Notes: a model not told the origin generated them from the sequence alone. DNA of 64,000 nucleotides from CAVVDY01 sp963819645 (GCA_963819645.1 CAWFWZ010000003.1:186001-250000); one strand, 5' to 3'. Counted from the first letter of the stretch, positions 31,793-40,008 are shown. Numbers and translations: made by a program.

Positions 31793-33082
31793 CTACTCCA
31801 CTGCACCACCTGTGGCGTCCGCAGCAACGGGAAGCGATCCGGAAGTCGCACCCGCTGCGACCGCGTCGGCTTTCGCCGGCTCGGTTGTCGTGGTCTCCGC
31901 GTCGTCCGCCGTTTCGGTCTGCAGCACCGGCTTCAGGCGGAAGGCAGCGATCACAACGAACATGTTGGTCACCAGCACGACAGTGAAGGCCATCGCCGGC
32001 AGAAAATGGAAGGCGGCGCCACGCGCGTTGACGATCTGCAACGCCAGCACAGCGGTGATCAATCCCCGTGGGAGCATGAGAAACAGCAGTTCGTTATCGG
32101 CCGCGCTCGAACCGCGAATGCTCCAGCGTGTTCCATAGACTGCCGCTACCCGGGCCACGATCAGGGCAACCAGAATTGCGATGATGGGCAAAACAAAACT
32201 GCGGCTCACCACCTGCGCCATTACGCCCAGAACCACGAAAAAGAACGAGCGCACCAGGAAGGTGAACTCGGTATGGAAGGCGACCATGCGTGCGCCCATC
32301 CGCGTCATGTGGGGCGTGCGCGGCAGGTTCGCGAGCGTGAGTCCAAAAATCAATTCGGCCAGCAGTCCGCTGCCGCCGGCCAGGCGGCCGATGGAGAAGA
32401 CCCCGAGCACAACCCCGAGATTCAGGGCATTGCCGAACTGCAGGGCGGCAGCGAAGGGCACCAGGCGGTGCCACAACAAGCCGGCCGCCACACCCAACAC
32501 CAGGTCTACTATCACGTGGTGCGAAAAGCCCACTACGAGGCCCGAAAACAGCGATTCCGTGCCTGAGATCGTAACCAGAACGCCGACCGTAAGCACCGCC
32601 AGAATCTCGCCCAGGGACGCTTCCAGGGTGAGCGTCACCTTCAGGTAGTCGGGCACTTCCATCTGTTGCAGCGCGGGCAGCACAACCGAGCCGCTGGTCG
32701 AGCCGAGGGCGGCCCCGATCAGCAAGCTGTCAATCCAGTTGAAGTGCAGCAGCAGGTGCGTGACCAGGCCAACCAGCGCCACGGTGAGCGCAAAACAAAA
32801 CGTCGATAACAGCAGCGCTCCGGGCAGGTTGCGCACCACTTCTTGCAGGCGCAGCTCGAGTCCGCCCTCGAAGAGGATCAGGATCAGCGCCAGCATCCCG
32901 ATTACGCCGATGCTGGGCTGAAAGGCATCGGCAGCGATCCAGTGGGTGACCGGCCCCAAGCCAATGCCGAGCAGCAGTAGTACCACAATGTCAGGGACGC
33001 GGGTGAGCCGCGACAGACGATTGGCAACCACTGCCAATATCAGCAGCGCGGCGGGAAAGGCGAACATGAGACCGTAGCCCAT
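31793..33082 (-). CDS. Cation:proton antiporter (CPA family, NhaP/KefB-like)
   Basis: 429 residues with about 12 membrane helices. N-terminal PDIVVLLLLGIGLGPVTHWI and ALILILFEGGLELRLQEVV are typical of CPA1/CPA2 exchangers, as are GAALGSTSGSVVLPAL and the late MLPRGLITAVLALQIVN. At the ion-binding position where CPA1 proteins have ESxxND and CPA2 have DD, this protein reads LEASLGEILAVL, so the Asp is replaced by Glu and the Asn by Gly. The Ala/Thr-rich tail is disordered. Transport direction and ion are unknown. The frame is intact. Confidence 0.85.
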   Translation of the reverse strand: MGYGLMFAFPAALLILAVVANRLSRLTRVPDIVVLLLLGIGLGPVTHWIAADAFQPSIGVIGMLALILILFEGGLELRLQEVVRNLPGALLLSTFCFALTVALVGLVTHLLLHFNWIDSLLIGAALGSTSGSVVLPALQQMEVPDYLKVTLTLEASLGEILAVLTVGVLVTISGTESLFSGLVVGFSHHVIVDLVLGVAAGLLWHRLVPFAAALQFGNALNLGVVLGVFSIGRLAGGSGLLAELIFGLTLANLPRTPHMTRMGARMVAFHTEFTFLVRSFFFVVLGVMAQVVSRSFVLPIIAILVALIVARVAAVYGTRWSIRGSSAADNELLFLMLPRGLITAVLALQIVNARGAAFHFLPAMAFTVVLVTNMFVVIAAFRLKPVLQTETADDAETTTTEPAKADAVAAGATSGSLPVAADATGGAVE

Positions 33083-33392
33083 AGGTTTCGTTCAACCACC
33101 CAGAGAGGATTAGCTATGTTGCTGGATTTTGATAAGAAATTCCAGAGGCAAGGCCACATTGACACACAAAATCTTAACCAGGGAAGTCACCGGCGTTATG
33201 GCGATCGGACGCAATCAGCAGTTCTGATTTTCCCCGGCGACTCTTCAGCGGCTCGAACGGCTTCTCGCAATCTTTACCTGCTTTCTGAACCTACTCTCGA
33301 TTTTTCCTGATTTCTGCAATCTGAACCGGTGGCCCTTCCGTTCATGGCGCAGTAGCGGGCTTCTTCTAGCCGCTCACCCCATGGAGGCACCA
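33083..33392. other. Upstream region of the ferritin-like gene
   Basis: 310 bases between divergent genes. A 64-codon frame at 33116 has an AGAGGA ribosome-like site but no resemblance to a known protein. The last bases carry GGAGG ahead of the ATG at 33393. No promoter motif was recognised with confidence. Confidence 0.4.
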
Positions 33393-34220
33393 ATGAGTAA
33401 GCTGGATCAGCTCTCGGAAATCATCGACCGCCCATTCACTCGCCGCTCCTTCACTAAAGGAATAGGACTGACCGCTGCCGGCATTGCCGGAGCCAGTGTG
33501 CTTGGCAGCATGGCAACCAAAGCCCTGGCGCAGAGCTCAGGCAGCGACACCGGCACCACCCAGATCACCGATACCGACATCCTCAACTTTGCCCTGAACC
33601 TGGAGTACCTCGAAGCCGAGTTCTATGCCGTCGCCACCTACGGCGCGACCCTGGTGCAACTCGGCGTGATTTCGCAGTCGGATACCACAGGCCCAACCAC
33701 CGGTGGGCACATAGTCCCCAACTTCTCGAAGTCGCCGTTCGCTTTTGTCGCCACCGCACTGCGGACGGACGAGATCGATCATGTGAAGTTTCTGCGCTCT
33801 GCCCTGGGGAGTTCGGCGGTGAAGAAGCCGGCCATCAATCTGAACGCTCTTGGCTATGGCTTTGCCAACACCAGTGATTTCCTGAAGCTGGGACGTCAAT
33901 TTGAAGACGTCGGAGTGAGTGCCTATGCCGGCGCTGCGCCGCTGATCTCTAACAAAACCTACCTCGATGCGGCGGCCCGGATTCTCGCCACCGAAGCGCA
34001 GCACAGTGGCAGCGTTCGGTTTGCCTGCGTCTACTGGGGCGTCAACAGCCCGGCGGTTGACGGCCTGGACGTGCCGCCGTCCTCCGGCAAACCCTACTGC
34101 GTCGACAGCATGGCGCTGTCCATCACGCGCACTACCTCGCAGGTGTTGAACATCGTTTACGCCGGGCACCAGGGCGGAGGAGGATTCTTTCCCCAGGGTA
34201 TGAATGGCAACATCCGGTAG
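33393..34220 (+). CDS. Tat-exported ferritin-like domain protein
   Basis: 275 residues from the ATG with GGAGG nine bases upstream. The N-terminus carries a twin-arginine signal (TRRSFTKGIGLTAAGIAGAS) ending near KALAQS. The rest is a ferritin-like four-helix protein: DTDILNFALNLEYLEAEFYA, LRTDEIDHVKFLRSAL and ARILATEAQHSGSVRFACVY give the Glu and ExxH residues expected of a diiron-type bundle (ferritin-like domain of desiccation-related proteins). It should be folded with cofactor in the cytoplasm, then exported. tatA lies 82 bases downstream. Physiological role unknown; stress protection is a guess. Confidence 0.88.
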   Translation: MSKLDQLSEIIDRPFTRRSFTKGIGLTAAGIAGASVLGSMATKALAQSSGSDTGTTQITDTDILNFALNLEYLEAEFYAVATYGATLVQLGVISQSDTTGPTTGGHIVPNFSKSPFAFVATALRTDEIDHVKFLRSALGSSAVKKPAINLNALGYGFANTSDFLKLGRQFEDVGVSAYAGAAPLISNKTYLDAAARILATEAQHSGSVRFACVYWGVNSPAVDGLDVPPSSGKPYCVDSMALSITRTTSQVLNIVYAGHQGGGGFFPQGMNGNIR

Positions 34221-34302
34221 AATAGAGGGTTGATAACTATAGCGGCGGGACAGGCTTACGCTGTCCCGCAACTATGCAACGCACTAATAGGAAGGACTAC
34301 CA

Positions 34303-34473
34303 ATGTTTGACGGACTGTTTCAACCCATGCACCTGCTGGTGATCGCTTTTATTGCCATGCTGGTATTCGGCCCCAAAAAGCTGCCAGAACTGGGCAAAGG
34401 ATTGGGCGACGGAATTCGTAGCTTTCGCGATTCGCTGAAGGAAGACAAGCCTGCAAACCCGCCGCAAGCTTGA
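34303..34473 (+). CDS. tatA: Twin-arginine translocase subunit TatA/E
   Basis: 56 residues, short for TatA. A membrane helix (MHLLVIAFIAMLVFGPKKLP) contains the conserved FGPKKLPELGKGLGDGIRSF hinge and amphipathic helix, then a charged tail (KEDKPANPPQA). TatA oligomerises to form the pore for folded Tat substrates with TatC. A Shine-Dalgarno (GGAAGGA) precedes the ATG. No tatB or tatC is nearby; the adjacent gene encodes a Tat substrate, which suggests co-regulation. Confidence 0.92.
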   Translation: MFDGLFQPMHLLVIAFIAMLVFGPKKLPELGKGLGDGIRSFRDSLKEDKPANPPQA

Positions 34474-34480
34474 CTTCTGA

Positions 34481-34560
34481 TTCACCACAGAGACACCGAG
34501 ACACAGAGATTTAGAAGCTAGCAAAGGACTTTCTCTGTGCCTCGGTATCTCTGTGGTGAA
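34481..34560. repeat. 80-base palindrome, family B (TTCACCACAGAGAC)
   Basis: The arms TTCACCACAGAGACACCGAG... and its reverse complement ending CTCTGTGGTGAA pair over 29 bases with two mismatches and a loop of about 22 bases. It lies between the convergent tatA and yjbQ genes, eight bases after the tatA stop, and could act as a terminator for both. Half copies start right after two other stop codons (732 and 52783). Confidence 0.85.
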
Positions 34561-34565
34561 GGCTC

Positions 34566-34967
34566 TTACTCCGGCTTGCAAAACACCATCGCGATCTCGC
34601 GCTGCCGCGGACCATCCAGTTCGATCAGCACCACGCGCTGCCACGTTCCCAATACCAGCGCCCCATCTTCCACAATCAGGCTGAGCGAAGTTCCTATCAG
34701 CGCCGACAGGATGTGATCGGGCGCGTGCGAAGGATCGTGCGGATGACGATAGCGCAGCTTCGGGATCATGGCCTCGAAGGCGTCAAGCATGTCGAGGTCG
34801 GTGCCGGGATCAAGATCGGCGGTGGTGAGCGCCGCAGTCGTATGCAGCACCAGCAGATGGCATACCCCGCTGTGTCGTGGGTGACCGCGGCGCAATTCGG
34901 CCTGCACCTGTTCCGTGATGTCGATGACGGCACGCTTTTTGGGAGTTGGGATCTTCAGGCGGCTCAT
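34566..34967 (-). CDS. yjbQ: YjbQ/UPF0047 family protein
   Basis: 133 residues with the YjbQ pattern: AVIDITEQVQAELRRGHPRH, GVCHLLVLHTTAALTTADLD (HTTAAL core), RHPHDPSHAPDHILSALIGT (His-rich metal site) and ALVLGTWQRVVLIELDGPRQ with the terminal REIAMVF. YjbQ proteins form trimers with a metal-like site; in E. coli a secondary thiamine-phosphate synthase activity was reported, but the physiological role is unsettled. The frame is intact and complete. Confidence 0.93.
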   Translation of the reverse strand: MSRLKIPTPKKRAVIDITEQVQAELRRGHPRHSGVCHLLVLHTTAALTTADLDPGTDLDMLDAFEAMIPKLRYRHPHDPSHAPDHILSALIGTSLSLIVEDGALVLGTWQRVVLIELDGPRQREIAMVFCKPE

Positions 34968-35237
34968 ACAGGGTGAGATTGTAGCTTTCTGGACCGCATG
35001 GGTGATCAGTAGGGTTTCAAATAGTCATATTCAAAACAGAGACGTTATAGAAAAATCCTGCGAAAGCAATACCCCGACTTAATGGCGCGAAAGCGTAAGA
35101 CCGATTGAAATCATTGGGCGTTACGAAATTTTATCTTTGAACTCGGGCCTAACCAGCTTACAATGCTCGGCACTGTCGAGAGTACCCCCTCGTGCAAAGG
35201 GTCTCACAGCGTTGTGCGAATTTTAGGAGGAAACCAA

Positions 35238-35879
35238 GTGAAACGCTACATGCCTCTTGTGTTGGTTGCCCTGCTTGCCGTGTTTGCGGCACAGGCGGGC
35301 GCCACGAACCTGATTGAAAACGGAGATTTCCAGTCCGGCGACTTCACCGGCTGGACCATCGGCACAACATCCGACGGAACTTGGGGACAGGGATTCCCAA
35401 TCGTTACGGGATGGCCCTTGGGCGGAATGAATGCTGCCGAAGGCGAAGTTGGCAACATAAATCCCACCGGCACTCAGCAGGGTGGAACACTAACGCAGAC
35501 CTTTACCAGTGGCGCGGGAGCTGCATCCCTCAGCTTTATGTATGCTGCCATGGGTGACGGAATCCACACCAACGCCGACGGCGGCGACTTCACGTTGATC
35601 CTGGACGGCATTACTCTGAACAGCATTGACGTGGGCACGATTGGTCCGAACGACCTGCTCAGCGGTACGCTCACGGCCAACGCCAATCTGAGTGCCGGCA
35701 CCCACACCTTAGAGATCGATGTCACTCGTATGTACACGTCGGCATTCCAGAACACGCCGTATCAGTATGTGACGGGCGTTGATGTGGAAGGCACGGTTCC
35801 TGAGCCGGGTTCGCTGATCCTGATGGGATCGGGCGTGCTGGGTCTGGCCGGCGTTCTGCGCCGCAAGATCGGCTTCTAA
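35238..35879 (+). CDS. PEP-CTERM exported protein, tandem paralogue 1
   Basis: 213 residues from a GTG preceded by TTAGGAGGAAACCAA, a strong ribosome site. The signal peptide MKRYMPLVLVALLAVFAAQA is followed by a jelly-roll/carbohydrate-binding-like domain (NLIENGDFQSGDFTGWTIGT, a common start for PEP-CTERM exported proteins). The ending is VPEPGSLILMGSGVLGLAGV-LRRKIGF. It is predicted to be processed by an exosortase encoded elsewhere. The gene at 36156 is a close duplicate including the ribosome site. An in-frame extension to 35163 is rejected because of the signal peptide and ribosome site. Confidence 0.9.
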   Translation: MKRYMPLVLVALLAVFAAQAGATNLIENGDFQSGDFTGWTIGTTSDGTWGQGFPIVTGWPLGGMNAAEGEVGNINPTGTQQGGTLTQTFTSGAGAASLSFMYAAMGDGIHTNADGGDFTLILDGITLNSIDVGTIGPNDLLSGTLTANANLSAGTHTLEIDVTRMYTSAFQNTPYQYVTGVDVEGTVPEPGSLILMGSGVLGLAGVLRRKIGF

Positions 35880-35903
35880 CCAGTCAGCAAGTTTCTCAAC
35901 TAG

Positions 35904-35936
35904 GAAGGCGGCCTTGAGAAGGGGCTGCCTTTTTTC
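35904..35936 (+). terminator. Rho-independent terminator after PEP-CTERM paralogue 1
   Basis: AAGGCGGCC-ttgagaag-GGGCTGCCTT with one wobble, followed by TTTTTCG, 25 bases beyond the stop. Confidence 0.75.
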
Positions 35937-36155
35937 GCCTGCCTTCTTTGCGTCTATCTCCGGCCATGCCTGGCGGCAAAGCTATGAAAATATCGTGACA
36001 ACGGCCTAACAGTGCCATAGATTCATTCAAGATCCCTGATCTGGCGGCCGATTTACCTTGGTCATTTTCCCTTTTTGGGGCTATATTGCCTCCCTGCGGA
36101 AAAGTGGACCGTGCGTGATCCGCTCACCGTATCTGTGCACTTTAAGGAGGAAAGA

Positions 36156-36791
36156 GTGAAACGCTACATGCCTCTTGTGTTGGTTGCTTTGCTTGCCGTT
36201 GTTGCGGCGGAGGCGGGTGCAACCAATCTACTTGTTAACGGAAGCTTCCAGTCCAACGACTTTACTGGCTGGACAATTGGTACAACCTCCAACGGAACCT
36301 GGGGCCCCGGATTCCCAATCGTTACGGCATGGCCCTTGGGTGGCGCGAACGCTGCCGAAGGCGAAGTCGGCGAAGTGAACTTCGACGGCACATACCAGGG
36401 TGGAACCCTGTCGCAGACTTTCACCAGCGGAGCTGGCGCTGCAACCCTTAGCTTTGCCTATGCTGCCGTGGGCAACGGGGGTACCAACGCTGACGGCGGC
36501 GACTTCCGCTTGATTCTGGATGGGACCATTCTGGCCGATGAGGATGTGGGCACGATTGATGCCAATCAGATCATCAACGGCACGCTCAACGTGAATGCCA
36601 ACCTTACCGCCGGCACCCACACCTTCGAGATCGACGTCCTGCGTCGCTATCTGGGAAACAATTCAACCCCCTTCCAGTACGTGACCAACGCTGATGTGGA
36701 AGGCACGGTTCCGGAGCCGGGCTCACTGATCCTGATGGGGTCGGGCGTGCTGGGTCTGGCCGGCGTTCTGCGGCGCAAGATCGGCTTCTAG
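36156..36791 (+). CDS. PEP-CTERM exported protein, tandem paralogue 2
   Basis: 211 residues from a GTG with TTTAAGGAGGAAAGA upstream. It shares nearly identical ends with the gene at 35238 (MKRYMPLVLVALLAV and VPEPGSLILMGSGVLGLAGV) and a similar middle (FTGWTIGTTSNGTWGPGFPI, AGAATLSFAYAAVGN). Differences concentrate in the central loops (RYLGNNSTPFQYVTNADVEG). It has its own promoter space of about 270 bases and its own terminator, so the copies are probably regulated separately. Confidence 0.9.
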   Translation: MKRYMPLVLVALLAVVAAEAGATNLLVNGSFQSNDFTGWTIGTTSNGTWGPGFPIVTAWPLGGANAAEGEVGEVNFDGTYQGGTLSQTFTSGAGAATLSFAYAAVGNGGTNADGGDFRLILDGTILADEDVGTIDANQIINGTLNVNANLTAGTHTFEIDVLRRYLGNNSTPFQYVTNADVEGTVPEPGSLILMGSGVLGLAGVLRRKIGF

Positions 36792-36817
36792 ACAGTTTCG
36801 AGATTGTTTGATTATTT

Positions 36818-36846
36818 GGGCGGCTCGCCAAGGGCCGCCCTTTTTT
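36818..36846 (+). terminator. Rho-independent terminator after PEP-CTERM paralogue 2
   Basis: GGGCGGC-tcgccaag-GGCCGCCC followed by TTTTTT, 27 bases after the stop. Confidence 0.9.
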
Positions 36847-36948
36847 ACGAAAACCGGGAGAGCTGCGGAGATAAATCCAGCGATCTTCTGCGACGTAGGT
36901 GGTAGAACAGCCATACTGACCCTGGGTATTCCCAATTTGGGAATAGGC

Positions 36949-37106
36949 TTGTCAATGGCTCGAACATGCCATAAATCCCGCTAAGCTTAAGCTAGAGTAG
37001 GGAATATAAAGCTGGCAAATAGTAAAGAAATCCCGCTGATCCTGCTATACTGAAAGTAGAGTAAAGCCAGAGAGGGTAGTCAACCCTGTCTGGCTTTTTG
37101 TTTTTG
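36949..37106 (+). ncRNA. Candidate small RNA with promoter-like boxes and strong terminator
   Basis: TTGTCA at 36949-36954, a 17-base spacer and TAAATC at 36972-36977 resemble -35/-10 boxes; a second TATACT lies at 37046. The word AAATCCCGCT occurs twice (about 36973 and 37029). The segment ends at 37063-37106 in a clear terminator: AAAGCCAG...AGGGT-agtca-ACCCT...CTGGCTTT then TTTTTGTTTTTG. There is no open frame of note inside and no gene just upstream that would need this terminator (the PEP-CTERM gene has its own). It does not match a riboswitch class I know. Confidence 0.35.
37063..37106 (+). terminator. Rho-independent terminator (orphan)
   Basis: Two-step stem AAAGCCAG/CTGGCTTT plus AGGGT/ACCCT, followed by TTTTTGTTTTTG. 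It ends the candidate small RNA region rather than a recognised gene. Confidence 0.85.
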
Positions 37107-37524
37107 TGCTGGAATTGCCCTCACCCGAGTGGTGAAGGCTGGCAGACCCAGCTTCAATCAGGTTCGACCCTCGGAGTCCCGTTGCTCGGGACCATGAACC
37201 GCATAGCTCAGACGTAACCTCGCACGACTTTCGTTAGAACTTCCTAACCAGCTGATTTTCGAAGCTTCCGGTGCCGATGAAGTTCTTGGCTGCAATTTGC
37301 AGCGATGGACTCCGGCCCAAAGGGCTGCGAACGGCGAACCGTAGAGACCAGATCGCGTAAGCGATGTCCTCGACGGTTTGCATGGCGCGCTGTGCATCCC
37401 CGTGTAAGCGCATCAGTGGCTTTGAACGACAGCGAGCTGAGCGGCAACTGAGCACTTTCTGTGCGGCGCCAAGTCAGAAGCAGCATTCCGAGAGCCGGTC
37501 CGTGCCTTATCCAAGGAGCTCGAC
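37107..37524. other. Leader region of the FN3 protein gene
   Basis: About 420 bases without a supported gene; overlapping minus-strand frames at 37158-37486 disagree with each other and look like shadows. It contains GCTGATTTTC at 37247 (the motif also found upstream of the two sigma-54 promoters) and TTGGCTGCAATTTGCAG at about 37286, which resembles a -24/-12 site but with spacing one base short. An AAGGAGCT ribosome site lies before the ATG at 37525. Confidence 0.4.
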
Positions 37525-39957
37525 ATGTTGTGTTGTCCTGATAATAATTTTCCCAGTCGGAGCTGCCGCTATCTCGGTGGCTTTATTAAGTTTTTTATCG
37601 GAGCCGCTGTTGTTATTAGCTTGCTGGCGGCAGTCTCCGCCTGGGCCAGTACTGGATATCCGGGCGAAATCTCTAATATCGCGGTGCAAAACCAGACCCC
37701 TACCACGGTCGATATCGTGTGGGACACGGTGCACCTTAGTTCATCGCAGGTGGTCATTGCGCGCGATGTGCACTACGCCGGCGAGCGCCGGATTCCCCTC
37801 ATCCCCGATCCTGCTCTAGTCAACCATCACAAGGTTACGGTCGATCGGCTGATGCCATACGATTCGTCCCAGGCGTTGGGTACCTACTACTTCTACGTCG
37901 CCTCGGTGGATGTCAACAACGTGACCTCGACCTTTCCTGGTCCCTTCAACGGTGGCACGGGAGATCCGAGTACCTATCTACTGCCTTTGCAGACAGCACC
38001 GCCGAACCCGAACGGTAAATCGAATTATGTTGTCTACACCCTGGGGCCCTCCGATGTTTACACCGGCAGCGATCTCTACTTCGCAATGCAGGTTGCTCAG
38101 CTCGCGGGCAATCACCCCAGCATTTATGTACACAATGTAGGCGGCTACAACAACGGCACCGATGGAGTAGTGAAGGGACTCATCGCGCGAATGCCAGGGG
38201 CGATGAATCCGCAGACTATCAAAGTTCACCTGGAGTGTTTCGAGTACAACCCCAGCAATAGCGACGCGAATGATCAGTACTTCGACTCCGGCAAGAATAT
38301 GGGAAAGTGCTGGGACGTCGAATACCCCCTGATCACGGTGCGGCTACGCACCGCGGCGAATACCGTTCCCGGAACCTACTCGGTCACAGTTACATTGGAG
38401 GACAACGGGCAGGTGGTTCCCACCACGTACTATTTCAACGTGCAGCCGGTGCCACCCGCGCCTGTCGCGCACAGCAGCTACCCGCCGCCGATTCCAGGTA
38501 AGGATACCTGGGAGAGCAACATGGTCCTGTACGGCCACAAATTCTGCGACAACCTGAAGTACAGCGGGTCGCGCGATAGTCTCAACGCGGCCGGCAACTT
38601 CCTGACCGGCTGGGCCAACGAGTCGGACACCTGGTACTACGATGGCGGCCGAGTTTATCAAGAGATCGCAAGCTACACCAATGACCCATCCTGGAACCAC
38701 TGCGCACTGACCGTTTTCGATCCTTACCGGCAGTGGATATTGGCCAATAATGCACAAATGGACACTTGGGCCATTTTCCCATATGGCATGCTGATGAACT
38801 ACTGGCGGACGGGAGACACTACCAATGCGAACGCCATTCACTTCCTGGCTACGAATAACGGAAGCGGTAACTACGGTGGCTGGGTCGATCCTTACGGGAT
38901 CAGGGAAACAACGTATATCGCCGACGTTCGCATCGCCGACGAGTTGATTACCGGCAAGCGTGATCGTCTTCTGGCCAAGAACATCGACAAGCTGCTGGGC
39001 AACCTGGATATGCTCTACAACGGCCAACTGGGCGCATCGCATCCGTTCATGGTCGGCTTGGCGTTGGAGACGGCGATCCACTACTACGACATGACGGTAG
39101 TCGAAGGGCATCCCGACTATCGTGTTCCGGCTACGATCAAGCACGCTCTCGATGGGCTGTGGCGCGATTACTATGTTCCCAGCACCCACGCTTTTCGCGA
39201 TACCCGCTGGGATGTGCCAACCCAGGACAACTGGTTCCTGCTCAACGATCTGATCGCGCCCGCTTACGCCTGGTACTGGAACCTGACGGGCGATGCTGTA
39301 AGCCTGAGCCGGGGCGATGAACTCTTTCAGCACGCGCTGGATGATCCGGCCCACACCATCTTTAGCGGCAAGCAGTTCAGCCAGCTATATAAGTGGAGCT
39401 TCGATTACCTAAGGTGGCGCAGCGGGAACGCAACGTCTGCCATAGTGAAGGAAAACAATCCGTTCAGCGGCCCCTATCCCGACACTGAGCCTCCAATCGA
39501 GAGCAAGGTCGCGGTTGGCAACATCACGAACAGTACCGCAACCATCACCTGGATGACCTACGAAAACGCAAATTCGCAAATCATCTATGGGGTTGCGAGC
39601 GGATACTATCCGTGGCAATCGGCGATTTACGACAGCGGTCCGGGAACCAAGTCCCACAGTGTGACACTCACTGGATTAACCGCGGGAACCACGTATCACT
39701 ACCGCATCAACTCGCGCGATGCGGCAAATAACCTGGCCTCGCTTGCGGATGCCACCTTCACGACATCCGGACGCAGTTCCAATGGCGGCGCTGACGGAAC
39801 GCTTGGAACCATAACCGGCGACGGCCCGGGCAACACCGGTGGTGGTACAACCAGTGGCGTCTCGAGTACCGACAGTTCCCGTTCGGGCGATTCGCGAGCG
39901 GTCACGCCGGCTGGAACGTCACGCACAACTTCATCGAAGCAGTCGCTGATGCAGTAA
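37525..39957 (+). CDS. Large exported FN3 - helical domain - FN3 protein of unknown function
   Basis: 810 residues. A signal/anchor helix (FIKFFIGAAVVISLLAAVSA) leads to an N-terminal fibronectin-III domain (about 48-125; ISNIAVQNQTPTTVDIVWDT) and a beta region ending in VPGTYSVTVTLEDNGQ. A long Trp/Tyr-rich helical region (about 325-640) has repeated aromatic motifs (ESDTWYYDGGRVYQEIASYT, WAIFPYGMLMNYWRTGDTTN, LLNDLIAPAYAWYWNLTGDA), like the alpha/alpha-toroid of polysaccharide-active proteins. A second FN3 follows (about 660-750), then a Ser/Thr/Gly tail. No catalytic residues could be assigned. A role in surface polysaccharide binding or cleavage is inferred only from architecture and PEP-CTERM context. 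Confidence 0.75.
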   Translation: MLCCPDNNFPSRSCRYLGGFIKFFIGAAVVISLLAAVSAWASTGYPGEISNIAVQNQTPTTVDIVWDTVHLSSSQVVIARDVHYAGERRIPLIPDPALVNHHKVTVDRLMPYDSSQALGTYYFYVASVDVNNVTSTFPGPFNGGTGDPSTYLLPLQTAPPNPNGKSNYVVYTLGPSDVYTGSDLYFAMQVAQLAGNHPSIYVHNVGGYNNGTDGVVKGLIARMPGAMNPQTIKVHLECFEYNPSNSDANDQYFDSGKNMGKCWDVEYPLITVRLRTAANTVPGTYSVTVTLEDNGQVVPTTYYFNVQPVPPAPVAHSSYPPPIPGKDTWESNMVLYGHKFCDNLKYSGSRDSLNAAGNFLTGWANESDTWYYDGGRVYQEIASYTNDPSWNHCALTVFDPYRQWILANNAQMDTWAIFPYGMLMNYWRTGDTTNANAIHFLATNNGSGNYGGWVDPYGIRETTYIADVRIADELITGKRDRLLAKNIDKLLGNLDMLYNGQLGASHPFMVGLALETAIHYYDMTVVEGHPDYRVPATIKHALDGLWRDYYVPSTHAFRDTRWDVPTQDNWFLLNDLIAPAYAWYWNLTGDAVSLSRGDELFQHALDDPAHTIFSGKQFSQLYKWSFDYLRWRSGNATSAIVKENNPFSGPYPDTEPPIESKVAVGNITNSTATITWMTYENANSQIIYGVASGYYPWQSAIYDSGPGTKSHSVTLTGLTAGTTYHYRINSRDAANNLASLADATFTTSGRSSNGGADGTLGTITGDGPGNTGGGTTSGVSSTDSSRSGDSRAVTPAGTSRTTSSKQSLMQ

Positions 39958-39977
39958 CCAGCAACAATGGTCAGCTT

Positions 39978-40008
39978 CGGCCGGGGGCGCCCACCTCCGG
40001 CCTTTTTT
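39978..40008 (+). terminator. Rho-independent terminator after the FN3 protein gene
   Basis: CGGCCGG-gggcgcccac-CTCCGGCC followed by TTTTTTG. The preceding CAGCTTCGGCCGGGGGCGC is repeated at the 42571 terminator. Confidence 0.85.

Noticed and set aside
31760..31820. tRNA-like segment (GCTCTACTCCACTGCACCAC)
   Set aside because: No cloverleaf could be drawn on either strand; it is the 3' end and tail of the antiporter gene.
33116..33310. 64-codon frame with an AGAGGA ribosome-like site
   Set aside because: No resemblance to a protein family, odd composition, and it sits in a promoter-type gap. It could be real but is not supported.
34481..34560. CRISPR repeat unit
   Set aside because: A single palindrome, not an array of regularly spaced direct repeats; no cas genes.
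36060..36110. Sigma-54 site upstream of the second tandem PEP-CTERM gene (GGGGCTATATTGCC)
   Set aside because: Spacing and -24 sequence do not fit.
37280..37300. Third sigma-54 promoter (TTGGCTGCAATTTGCAG) for the FN3 gene
   Set aside because: The GG-GC spacing is 9, not 10, bases and the GCTGATTTT box is at a different distance; kept only as a note.
37158..37486. Three overlapping minus-strand frames upstream of the FN3 gene
   Set aside because: Mutually incompatible, no ribosome sites, no families.
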